From: Defluviitaleaceae bacterium
Lineage (GTDB): Bacteria > Bacillota > Clostridia > Lachnospirales > WQUN01
Assembly: GCA_009787785.1 (NCBI GenBank)
Contig: WQSR01000002.1
Span: 31,512-95,511 of the forward strand
Direction: 5' to 3'
Length of the DNA stretch: 64,000 bases
A model generated the notes under the pieces. That model did no database searches, was not told where the DNA came from, and saw only the letters and a program-made list of their open reading frames with translations. Shown here piece after piece: positions 36,330-43,713 of the stretch (within the stretch, counting starts at the first letter, position 1; each line of letters begins with the position of its first letter). The position numbers and the translations under genes are program-made.

Positions 36330-36573
36330 GTGGGCGGGGTTGGGTGAATGCTTGCGAACATATTCACGCCGTGGATGTGTGAGACGCCGCGCTGGCACGG
36401 GAAGGCTCATGAACGGCTCTGCGCGGCAAGTACTTGCGTTAGTCTCGCTCCGCGAGCCGAACGCCAAGTACTAAAGCCGCCCCTTCGCCGTTAATTTCAC
36501 CTTCCCGCGAGACGCGCTTGCCTCTCACACACCCACTGCGTGTGTTCGCAAGCATTCACCCAACCCCGCCCAC
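36330..36573. repeat. Long palindromic element 1 (subfamily A)
   Basis: Perfect 31-base arms (36330-36360 and 36543-36573) enclose a nested hairpin. Reading from the minus strand: a box GGCAAGCGCGTCTC (36522-36509), a GGGAAGG/CCTTCCC stem, an ACGGC/GCCGT stem, an apical AGTACTTGGCGTT/AACGCAAGTACT stem, and a box GTGCCAGCGCGGC (36398-36386). No credible open frame. The same two boxes and the apical motif occur in the neighbouring element in the opposite orientation. The 36254-36329 stretch before it shows nothing clear. Confidence 0.8.
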
Positions 36574-36611
36574 GAAACACCAAATACGCAATCAACGTGA
36601 CAGAGTAACTT

Positions 36612-36627
36612 TATTTCACGTGAACCC
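36612..36627. other. parS-like palindrome
   Basis: The ten-base palindrome TTCACGTGAA sits inside a 16-base stretch that matches the Bacillus parS consensus at 13 of 16 positions by my alignment. It lies between the two palindromic elements. A real ParB site is possible but a chance E-box-like palindrome is equally likely. Confidence 0.3.
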
Positions 36628-36691
36628 TGAAAATTATGCGGTGGGCAATTTGTGAAAGCAAATTACTTTACCACACACTTGCGGATAAGTA

Positions 36692-36884
36692 GCGTGGTGG
36701 GGTGAAGCGGGGTGAATGGGCAAGCGCGTCTCACGAAGTCCCGTGATTAGTGGTGAATGGCGGAGTTATGTGGTTGGCGTTGAGGCTTCTGAAAGAAGAC
36801 CAACGCAACCACTTCTCCGACATAGCCAATCATCACGGGACGAGTGCCAGCGCGGCACATTCACCCCGCTTCACCCCACCACGC
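36692..36884. repeat. Long palindromic element 2 (subfamily A)
   Basis: Perfect 27-base arms (36692-36718 and 36858-36884). The interior holds GGCAAGCGCGTCTC (36719-36732), a GTCCCGTGA-type stem, an apical GTGGTTGGCGTTG (36770-36782) pairing with CAACGCAACCAC (36801-36812), and GTGCCAGCGCGGC (36844-36856). Box-to-box distance is 125 bases, against 124 in element 1. The arms are unrelated in sequence to those of element 1, while the apical TTGGCGTT/AACGCAA with its bulged G is shared. Non-coding. Confidence 0.8.
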
Positions 36885-36939
36885 AGGTTACAACCCCACT
36901 GTGTATAAAATAAAATTCCTCACACATTCTACCACATAA

Positions 36940-36968
36940 TTGACATAAAAATTTTCAAAGCATAGAAT
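36940..36968 (+). promoter_or_regulatory. Promoter-like sequence next to a terminator hairpin
   Basis: TTGACA (36940-36945), 17-base spacer, TAGAAT (36963-36968). It would start transcription inside the hairpin that follows at 36970, toward a minus-strand gene and then the TPM gene at 37303. Confidence 0.45.
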
Positions 36969-36969
36969 T

Positions 36970-36999
36970 AGCCGCCCGAAAACAACGGACGGCTTTTTT
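36970..36999 (+). terminator. Rho-independent terminator, plus strand
   Basis: AGCCGCCCG pairs with CGGACGGCT (one mismatch) and is followed by six T. Orientation is plus strand, yet no plus-strand protein gene precedes it, which raises the possibility of a non-coding transcript across the palindromic elements. Confidence 0.6.
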
Positions 37000-37026
37000 C
37001 GTATATTTCCATGGTTAAAAGCTACA

Positions 37027-37194
37027 CTAGAATTTATCGCAAAAATCATCAAAAAGATGGCCTGCCCTGCGCATGGCGCGGCGGCTGTCTTTGGCCATGC
37101 GGCGGCGATATTTGTCGTCGGTCAGCGCGAAGCCCATACCGATTGCCATACCAACAGCCAAGCCGCTGACCAATCCTCCGGTAAATCTATGCAT
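37027..37194 (-). CDS. Small YtxH-like membrane protein
   Basis: A 55-residue protein starting MHRFTGGLVSGLAVGMAIGMGFAL, a Gly-rich membrane helix, followed by a basic tail (KYRRRMAKDSRRAMRRAG). It has a very strong AAAGGAGG site upstream of 37194. The pattern recalls YtxH/Gas-vesicle-like stress proteins, which often sit near envelope-stress genes such as the PspA gene further downstream. Family assignment is tentative. Confidence 0.6.
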   Translation of the reverse strand: MHRFTGGLVSGLAVGMAIGMGFALTDDKYRRRMAKDSRRAMRRAGHLFDDFCDKF

Positions 37195-37302
37195 GATTAA
37201 ACCTCCTTTCGTGGTTATACTATAATTATGTACCGCTTTGGCGGGAGTATACAGGTTGCACAATAGGGAAAGAGAAATTTTAACTGGAAGGGACAGGTGC
37301 AT

Positions 37303-38475
37303 ATGGGAAGACGCGGCGGTGGAATGCGTGGCGGTTTGGGTGGAGGAATGCGCGGTGGGGGAATGCGTGGCGGCGGCCGCATGGGGGGCGGCTTGTCCGG
37401 GGGAAGCGGCCGTATAGGCGGCGGTTTAACCGGGGGAAGCGGACGCATGGGCGGTGGCGCGAGGCCACCAGTAAGCCGTCCCGCGCCTCGGGCGGTGCAA
37501 CCTCGCGGACGCGGGGGCGGTTTTGGTACGGGCATGGCCACGGGCATGTTGCTTGGCGGCGGAATGCGGCGGCGCATGTGGGGCCCGCGCTGGGGCTGGG
37601 GCGGCGGTTGGGGCGGCAGAACCGTGGTACACCATCACCACGGCGGTGGCGGCGGCCCGGCTGGCCCCGGTGGCAGACCCGGCGGCGGTTGCGGTTGCTT
37701 TACCGTGATTTTGGCGGTTTTTGTGTTGATTATCGTTCTCGCCCTTGTGGGGCAAATCTTTAATGTCGGGGCACCCGGCGGCGGCGGGCAAGTAACCCGC
37801 TCTACAATACAGCGCGAGGCGTTGGGCCGGGGCGAAGCGGATTCCCGCGTTCCCCTTATAGTGGCCCCCAATGCGCGTATCGGAAACCGGACAGCCGTGG
37901 AGCGGAGCTTGCAAAATTTCCATAACCGCACGGGGGTACGCCCGATTTTATATATCACCGACAGCATAAACGGCATACAGCCCTGGGACCTTGACGATGA
38001 TACGCTAAGTGATTTCGCCCGCGAGCGATATGTGGAATTAACCGGGACAAACCAAGCCCACGTACTGCTGTTGTTTCTGGTGAACGACCAGGAGGAATAC
38101 AATATGTGGGTACAGCCCGGCAGCGCGACCCACACCGTGATGGACGGCGAAGCCATTGACATTCTCATGGATAATGTCCAGCGATTTTGGACCATGGACC
38201 GGGATAAGTCCCTTATGTTCTCCCGTGCCTTCGACCAGGCGGGCACCAGCATCATGCAGGTACACCGCTCGCCCTGGGTCAATGTGATGATTGTAGCCGG
38301 GGTGTTGCTGATTCTCTTCCTATTATATACATGGTGGAAGGCGAAGCAGGACCAAAAGAACCTGGAGGCCGAGCAAACCGAGCGGATTCTGAACCAGGAT
38401 TTGAACGAGTTTGGCGCGGGCGATGACGAAGCCAGCCGGCTGGCACAGCAGTATGAGGATAACAATGAGCAGTGA
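37303..38475 (+). CDS. TPM-domain membrane protein with Gly/Arg/Met-rich N-terminus
   Basis: A 390-residue protein. Residues 1-130 are low complexity, rich in Gly, Arg and Met with repeated GGGMRGG units, then a His/Gly stretch. A membrane helix (about 140-165) leads to a TPM-like domain (about 180-320: AVERSLQNFHNRTGVRPILYIT, LFLVNDQEEYNMWVQPG), a second helix (about 327-347) and an acidic tail. TPM domains occur in envelope and photosystem repair proteins. The ATG at 37303 has an upstream AAGGGAC site; a GTG two codons earlier is an alternative. It lies just ahead of the PspA gene. Confidence 0.75.
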   Translation: MGRRGGGMRGGLGGGMRGGGMRGGGRMGGGLSGGSGRIGGGLTGGSGRMGGGARPPVSRPAPRAVQPRGRGGGFGTGMATGMLLGGGMRRRMWGPRWGWGGGWGGRTVVHHHHGGGGGPAGPGGRPGGGCGCFTVILAVFVLIIVLALVGQIFNVGAPGGGGQVTRSTIQREALGRGEADSRVPLIVAPNARIGNRTAVERSLQNFHNRTGVRPILYITDSINGIQPWDLDDDTLSDFARERYVELTGTNQAHVLLLFLVNDQEEYNMWVQPGSATHTVMDGEAIDILMDNVQRFWTMDRDKSLMFSRAFDQAGTSIMQVHRSPWVNVMIVAGVLLILFLLYTWWKAKQDQKNLEAEQTERILNQDLNEFGAGDDEASRLAQQYEDNNEQ

Positions 38476-38550
38476 CAACATGACTCACTAAATTTATTTC
38501 ACATCTGGCAAGGGTAATAAACTCTGCCAGTATCAAAAGGAGGAGCACAT

Positions 38551-39300
38551 ATGGGAGTATTAAGCAGATTCCGCAACATCATGGCGGCCAACGTGAACGC
38601 TTTGCTGGACAAGGTGGAAGACCCGGCGAAAATGATTGACCAGACCCTGCGCCAGCTCGCTACGGATTTGGCGGCGGTAAAAAAGGAAACCGCCGGGGTT
38701 ATGGCTGAGGAAACCCGCACCCGGCGCGAAGCCGACGCCAACCAGGAGCAGACAAAGAAAAATATGGACCTGGCACGCAAAGCACTGCAAGCCGGCAACG
38801 AAGACCACGCCAGGGTTTTCCTGAACAAGAAAAACGAGCTGGAAGCCCAGGGCGTGGAGTTGCAAAAGCTGGCCGAAGCCGCCCAGCAAAACGCCGTTCA
38901 AATGCGCCAAATGCACGACAAGCTGGTGCGTGACATCAACCAGCTCCGTTCCCGCCAAGCCACGATTAAATCCAATCTGGCCGTGGCCAAGGCCACCGAG
39001 CGGGTGAACAAAGCCGGCGCGGCGGGCTCCAAGGCCGAGGGCGCGATGCAAGCCTTCAGCCGTTTTGAGGCCCAGGCCCAGGAGCGGCTGGATAGGGCCC
39101 GCGCATTGGGCGCGCTGAACGAGGTGCCCAAGGACGAAGCCACGGCTTTGGCCGATTTGTATAAGAACGGCGGCGGCGCGGCCCTGGACGACGAGCTTGC
39201 CGCGTTGAAAGCGGAAATGGGATTGGCTCCGGCGGTGCCCGTGGATGATGAAATCGCCGCGCTGTACGCCGAAATCGACAACATCCCCGTAGAAAATTGA
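38551..39300 (+). CDS. pspA: PspA/IM30 family envelope-stress protein
   Basis: A 249-residue predominantly coiled-coil protein. It starts MGVLSRFRNIMAANVNALLDKVEDPAKMIDQ, the classic PspA/Vipp1 amphipathic N-terminus, followed by long helices through residue 180 and a short C-terminal helix (VDDEIAALYAEID). PspA binds the membrane and protects against ion leakage. The AAGGAGG site is strong. It ends with a four-base overlap onto the RNase R gene (TTGA). Confidence 0.9.
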   Translation: MGVLSRFRNIMAANVNALLDKVEDPAKMIDQTLRQLATDLAAVKKETAGVMAEETRTRREADANQEQTKKNMDLARKALQAGNEDHARVFLNKKNELEAQGVELQKLAEAAQQNAVQMRQMHDKLVRDINQLRSRQATIKSNLAVAKATERVNKAGAAGSKAEGAMQAFSRFEAQAQERLDRARALGALNEVPKDEATALADLYKNGGGAALDDELAALKAEMGLAPAVPVDDEIAALYAEIDNIPVEN

Positions 39301-41246
39301 GCAAAAATAAAGGCGCGAAGCCTGTGACGGGTACCTTCATCGGCACGGCGAAGGGCTTCGGCTTTGTGGCATTGAGCACAACAGGGGCGGATGATATTTT
39401 CATCCCGCCCCATTTTGTATGCGGCGCGTTGCACGGGGATATGGTGGAGGTACGGCTGGAAACCGACTTTCGTGGAGGCGTGTCACGGTCAAAATCCGGC
39501 AACGACAGCGAACCCCGCCAGCTTGGCCGCGTTGTGCAAATTATCAAGCGCGGCACCTATGTGGGGACATTCTACACCCAGGGTGCCCAGGGCTATGTAC
39601 GGCCCCTGGAAGCGAAAATCCCCTATATTTTTTCCGTGCCGCCCAAGAGTCGGGGGCGGTTCGGGCTGGTGGACGGCCACCGGATAATTTTCTCGGTGGA
39701 TAAAAAGAACCATCCCGAGAATCATCTGTCGCCGGCCTTCGTCACCGAGGTGCTGGGGCATATCCACGACCCCGGCGTGGACGTGCTCACTTTGGTGCGC
39801 CAGGCGGGCATCCCCTACGAATGGCCGGAGGATGTCATCATCGCCGCCAAAGCCCTGCCGGAGGTTGTCGAAGTTGATTTCCCCCGGCTGGATTTACGCC
39901 ATTGGCAAATTTGCACCATAGACGGCGACGACACCAAGGACATCGACGACGCCATTTCCCTGACCATGACCGGCGCAGGGCATTTTAAGCTGGGTGTGCA
40001 CATCGCGGATGTGGCCCACTATGTCCCCGAAGGTTCGCCTCTGGACACAGAGGCCCTGCGGCGGGGCACCAGCGTGTACCTTGCCGACCGGGTGATTCCC
40101 ATGCTACCCCACAGCCTTTCCAGCGGGATATGCTCACTGTTTCCCCAGGTGGACAGGCTTGCCGTCAGTTGCGTCATGACCGTGGATGAAAATGGAAATG
40201 TGCTGGAATATGAAATCCAGCCGTCGGTGATTCACAGCAAACAGCAATGGAGCTACAACGCCGTGGAGGCACTGCTGGCAGCCGGTGGCGATGACCCCTG
40301 GTTTTCCTTTTTCGCCAGCCTAGACCGCCTGCGGGAAATCCTCTACGAAAAACGCCGCAAGCGTGGCGCGCTGGACTTCGATTTGCCGGAGGCGAAAATC
40401 CGGGTGGACGAAACCGGCCGCCCCATTTCCATAGAGCCCTACAGCCGCAACCGGGCCACGGGCATCATCGAGGAATGCATGATTTTGTGCAACGAAACCA
40501 TTGCCGCCCATTGCCTTGGGCAAAAGACCCCCTTCGTCTACCGCACCCACGAGCCGCCCAACGCCACCAAGCTGAGCCAGCTGAACGACATGGCGAAAAA
40601 CTACGGCGTAAAAATCCCCCCATCGGCCACCAAGCCCAAGGCCCTGCAACGGGTGCTGACTTCCGTGGCCGATACCCCCGCCGCCTACGCCATCTCCGGC
40701 GCGGTGCTTCGCGCCTTGCCCCAGGCCCACTACACCCCCGACAACCCCACCCACTACGGGCTGGCATCGGCGGCGTATTGTCATTTCACCTCCCCCATCC
40801 GGCGGTACGCAGACCTGCAAGCCCACCGGATTCTCAAGCACATGCTCAACAAAACCCTCTACGCCGAAAATCTCGCCCCTCATTTCCGCCGCCTTTTGCC
40901 CACCGTATGCGCCCAAGCCTCCCGCACCGAGCGCGAGGCCGAAGCCCTCGAACGGGACGTGAGCCAGCTCAAAAAGGTACAGTTCATGGAGGGCTACGAG
41001 GGCGAAACCTTCGCGGGCATCGTATCGGGCATCACCCCCTGGGGCGTGTACGTCATGCTTCCCAGCACCATCGAGGGCATGGTCCCCATCGAGCACATAA
41101 AAAAAAGCGGCCTTCGCTATGACAAAGACCGCAAATGCTACGTTTCCAAGCGCAACCGCCCCGCCTTGGCTCTGGGCACAACGATAACGGTGCGGCTGGT
41201 TTCCACGGATACGGAAGAGCGGAAGATTACTTTTAAGATTGTTTAA
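39297..41246 (+). CDS. rnr: RNase R-type 3'-5' exoribonuclease (RNB)
   Basis: A 649-residue exonuclease. N-terminal cold-shock/OB region (about 10-150), an RNB catalytic domain with the acidic cluster in TIDGDDTKDIDDAISL (Asp209, 212, 215, 217, 218), and a C-terminal S1 domain (about 570-645, GIVSGITPWGVYVMLPSTIEG). It degrades structured RNA and takes part in rRNA and tmRNA quality control. It starts with TTG at 39297, overlapping the pspA stop. It is shorter than typical RNase R (about 700-800): the N-terminal winged helix and basic tail are missing. Confidence 0.9.
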   Translation: MSKNKGAKPVTGTFIGTAKGFGFVALSTTGADDIFIPPHFVCGALHGDMVEVRLETDFRGGVSRSKSGNDSEPRQLGRVVQIIKRGTYVGTFYTQGAQGYVRPLEAKIPYIFSVPPKSRGRFGLVDGHRIIFSVDKKNHPENHLSPAFVTEVLGHIHDPGVDVLTLVRQAGIPYEWPEDVIIAAKALPEVVEVDFPRLDLRHWQICTIDGDDTKDIDDAISLTMTGAGHFKLGVHIADVAHYVPEGSPLDTEALRRGTSVYLADRVIPMLPHSLSSGICSLFPQVDRLAVSCVMTVDENGNVLEYEIQPSVIHSKQQWSYNAVEALLAAGGDDPWFSFFASLDRLREILYEKRRKRGALDFDLPEAKIRVDETGRPISIEPYSRNRATGIIEECMILCNETIAAHCLGQKTPFVYRTHEPPNATKLSQLNDMAKNYGVKIPPSATKPKALQRVLTSVADTPAAYAISGAVLRALPQAHYTPDNPTHYGLASAAYCHFTSPIRRYADLQAHRILKHMLNKTLYAENLAPHFRRLLPTVCAQASRTEREAEALERDVSQLKKVQFMEGYEGETFAGIVSGITPWGVYVMLPSTIEGMVPIEHIKKSGLRYDKDRKCYVSKRNRPALALGTTITVRLVSTDTEERKITFKIV

Positions 41247-41249
41247 GGA

Positions 41250-41939
41250 CTAACTCCGCAATCCTTTTGCGGCGTAGGCGAAGATGAATACCACCAGGAG
41301 CACGCCCACATTCGCCCACATGATGGCGAAGGGTTGCCACGAGAGGGAGCCCTCTGCGGCTGTGGCGAATTGGTGCGTGTAGATGAAGTGGAAAACTTGG
41401 TCAATCCTTTCGTTGAAGGGGGCAATCATGGGGCCGAAGCCCAGCACCATGGCGGCGGGCAGGGCCAGCCCCGACGCGGCTTGCTGGTTTTTGGACAGTA
41501 TGCCGATGGTGGCACCCAGCAAAATGGAGCCCGCCACGGCGGACATAATGAGTGCGAAGAAGAAGTAAAATTCCTGCCCTTCAAACCGGCCGATGAAGGC
41601 AAAGGCCAACGCCGGGAGGATACCCACCGCGAAGATTACCCCGCCCACGCCCAGCAGATACGCGCCGGGCTTCACCCCAGCCATCACCAAAAAGCGCAAA
41701 CTTTTTCTTTCCCTGTCCTCAGCAATAATGCTGGCAACCAGCGGAATCAAGCCCATGCCCGCAAAAATCGACGCCATCATGGTGACGAACATGGTATCGG
41801 GCATGTATTCGTCCGGTCTGGCGACTAATTCCGTCATTATCCACGCCACGACGGGAAACAGGAAAAACTGAATCAGCACCACCATATTCTTATACGTATC
41901 CTTTAATTGCTTCTTAAAAATCGCTTTTACGCTTCTCAT
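41250..41939 (-). CDS. ABC-2 type permease (MerR-linked, copy 2)
   Basis: A 229-residue membrane protein paralogous to 32861-33607: it starts MRSVKAIFKKQLKDTYKN and shares KSLRFLVMAGVKP, LGATIGILS, LGFGPMIAPFNE and IMWANVGVLL. About six helices. The real start overlaps the ATPase stop by four bases; the frame upstream to 42080 is a shadow of the ATPase. It would export the compound sensed by the linked MerR protein. Confidence 0.9.
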   Translation of the reverse strand: MRSVKAIFKKQLKDTYKNMVVLIQFFLFPVVAWIMTELVARPDEYMPDTMFVTMMASIFAGMGLIPLVASIIAEDRERKSLRFLVMAGVKPGAYLLGVGGVIFAVGILPALAFAFIGRFEGQEFYFFFALIMSAVAGSILLGATIGILSKNQQAASGLALPAAMVLGFGPMIAPFNERIDQVFHFIYTHQFATAAEGSLSWQPFAIMWANVGVLLVVFIFAYAAKGLRS

Positions 41940-42640
41940 CCCAATCCCTCCCCAGTGAGCTTTACAAATACGGCTTCCAAATCCATCACGGTTTTTACCG
42001 CGTTGTGGCGGGTGCAGATTTCCTTGGGCTCGCCCTGCTCTATAATGGTTCCCTTGTGCAAAAGCACCACCCGCTCGCACAAATTAGTGGCTTCCTCCAT
42101 GTTGTGTGTGGTGAGGAAAATGGTGGAGCCTTTGGCCCGCAGGTCGAGTATGAGCTTGTGGATGCCCCGTGCCGTCACCGGGTCCAGCGCGCTGGTGGGT
42201 TCGTCCAGGAACAATATTTTAGGCGAATGCAGTACCGCCCGGGCCAGGCCCAAACGCTGGCGCATCCCTTTGGAGAGCTGATGCACCGGGGTGTTGGCCG
42301 CGTCCTTTAGCCCCACCCGCTCCAGGATTTCCTTCGTTTTTTTGCGGGGAGAGCCGTAAATATCCTCGAACACAATCAGATTATCCATACACGACAGGCG
42401 GGGATACAGCCCGTCATGCTCCAGCAGTAGCCCAATTTCATGGCTTTGGGCGTCCACATGGCAGGTGCCGCTGTCCACGTCCAGTTGCCGGGTCAAAATG
42501 TTGATAATCGTGGTCTTGCCCGCGCCGGAGGGCCCCAACATGCCAAAGATTTCGCCCTTGCGGGTCTCCAGCGTTACTTCCTTCAGCACCTTGTTCGCGC
42601 CGAAGGACTTGCCGACGTTCTTCATGCTTACGCTAATCAT
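41936..42640 (-). CDS. ABC transporter ATP-binding protein (MerR-linked, copy 2)
   Basis: A 234-residue ATPase with Walker A GPSGAGKTT, signature LSKGMRQRL, Walker B ILFLDEPTSALD and switch His in LTTHNMEE. It overlaps the MerR gene by eight bases upstream and the permease gene by four downstream. It is the paralogue of 32163-32864 in an inverted copy of the same operon. Confidence 0.92.
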   Translation of the reverse strand: MISVSMKNVGKSFGANKVLKEVTLETRKGEIFGMLGPSGAGKTTIINILTRQLDVDSGTCHVDAQSHEIGLLLEHDGLYPRLSCMDNLIVFEDIYGSPRKKTKEILERVGLKDAANTPVHQLSKGMRQRLGLARAVLHSPKILFLDEPTSALDPVTARGIHKLILDLRAKGSTIFLTTHNMEEATNLCERVVLLHKGTIIEQGEPKEICTRHNAVKTVMDLEAVFVKLTGEGLG

Positions 42641-43436
42641 TTTTTTTCATCCCTTCATATGGATTGATTCCCGTTCTTTGAAAATAAATGGATAATGCCT
42701 GTTCCAAAAATTCCTTGTCGAAGAAGAAATTTTCCTTCCATTCCCCCTCGCCCACCTTGTCACCCATCTCGAATAAATCCCCCAGCATGTGGGTATCGCC
42801 GTTGGTGAATTTCATGGTGAAGTCCCACCACGCCTTGGCAAATGCCTGGGCCTCATCGCTTTCCGGCACGAAGCCCTGCTTCTTCAAATCCCCTACCCTT
42901 TTCATCAGCAGTTTAAATTGTTTGCCCATTTCCTCACTGCTTTGTGTGTCATGGCGGTTGTGGATGGTGTCGAACATATCCGGGGTCATGTATTTCATCA
43001 CCCAGTAGCCCACGCTTTTTTCTATCAGCATGTAAACGATATTGGCGTATTTGGCCCAATCCACTTCCTCTATTTGGATGACCTCCCGGCTTAGCTTCTC
43101 CAGCGAAACCAGGATGTCCTTCAGGGACTTTATTTTCTCCCGCACACTGCCCGCTTGCTCGGCGAGAAGCTCCGCCACCTCCTGGGGCGTGTTTATCGAC
43201 GGCAACCGCGATTTGATATCCTCCAGGGAAAAACCCAGATATTTCATAGACTGGATTTGATGGAGCTTCACCACATCCTTGCCGGTGTACAGCCTGCGCC
43301 CGCCCTCGCTCTGGGCCGAAGGTGACAACAGCCCCTCCTTGTCGTAATATTGCAAGGTACGAACCGTAACACCCATTTTTTTCGCAATTTCACCCACGGT
43401 CATGTAGCCCTGTGGGATGGCTCGGTAGTTTTCCAT
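42633..43436 (-). CDS. MerR-family regulator (copy 2)
   Basis: A 267-residue regulator starting MENYRAIPQGYMTVGEIAKKMGVTVRTLQYYDKEGLL, with the same N-terminal layout as the regulator at 31100. A single C-terminal TipAS-like segment replaces the duplicated one. Start 43436 has a GGAGG site; the open frame extends to 43652 through the palindromic element and the promoter and is rejected. It is probably autoregulated from the promoter at 43641-43671, giving an mRNA leader that contains the whole palindromic element. Confidence 0.9.
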   Translation of the reverse strand: MENYRAIPQGYMTVGEIAKKMGVTVRTLQYYDKEGLLSPSAQSEGGRRLYTGKDVVKLHQIQSMKYLGFSLEDIKSRLPSINTPQEVAELLAEQAGSVREKIKSLKDILVSLEKLSREVIQIEEVDWAKYANIVYMLIEKSVGYWVMKYMTPDMFDTIHNRHDTQSSEEMGKQFKLLMKRVGDLKKQGFVPESDEAQAFAKAWWDFTMKFTNGDTHMLGDLFEMGDKVGEGEWKENFFFDKEFLEQALSIYFQRTGINPYEGMKKND

Positions 43437-43478
43437 ACAGTTACCTCCAGTAGCCTGTATTCGTGTTGCCGTTGCGGG

Positions 43479-43628
43479 GATTGGGAGCCGGGGGGCGCGG
43501 CTGGAAGTTGCGGCGAGCGATTGCGTGCGCCCCGTAGCGCATTGGCGCGGTGGGCTTCCGCGCCACCAGCGGAGGAAGGGCGTAGCATAGCGAGCGCAAC
43601 TTCCAGCCGCGCCCCCCGGCTCCCAATC
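43479..43628. repeat. Long palindromic element 3 (subfamily B), in the MerR leader
   Basis: Perfect 34-base arms (43479-43512 and 43595-43628). The core 43534-43574 reads GTAGCGCATTGGC, then a seven-base stem GGCGCGG/CCGCGCC around a seven-base loop, then ACCAGCGGAG. The same core, ungapped, occurs at 47295-47335 with two compensatory changes in the stem. The element starts about six bases after the predicted transcription start, so it would form the 5' leader of the MerR mRNA as one large hairpin. Confidence 0.85.
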
Positions 43629-43640
43629 TCCTCTACGCAC

Positions 43641-43671
43641 AGTATAATTCATTACGTTACGTCATGAGCAA
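43641..43671 (-). promoter_or_regulatory. MerR-type promoter of the second MerR-ABC operon
   Basis: Minus-strand TTGCTC (43671-43666), 19-base spacer, TATACT (43646-43641). The spacer contains ACGTAACGT on the minus strand (43662-43654), close to the ACGTATACGT operator of the first MerR operon; both are preceded by G and embedded in GACGTA. Confidence 0.65.
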
Positions 43672-43713
43672 GGGAAATTTTTTTGAAATTTTTGACACAT
43701 TTGGGGGGCCCGG

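Noticed and set aside
36330-36884. CRISPR array or attC-like cassette array
   Set aside because: No direct repeats with regular spacers, no cas genes and no integrase; the elements are inverted repeats with conserved interiors.
43437-43652. N-terminal extension of the second MerR protein
   Set aside because: It would translate the palindromic element and the promoter; the internal start at 43436 has a ribosome site and matches the paralogue's N-terminus.
43692-43713. TTGACA at 43692 as a promoter for the MFS gene
   Set aside because: The start codon at 43714 leaves no room for a -10 box and transcription start.
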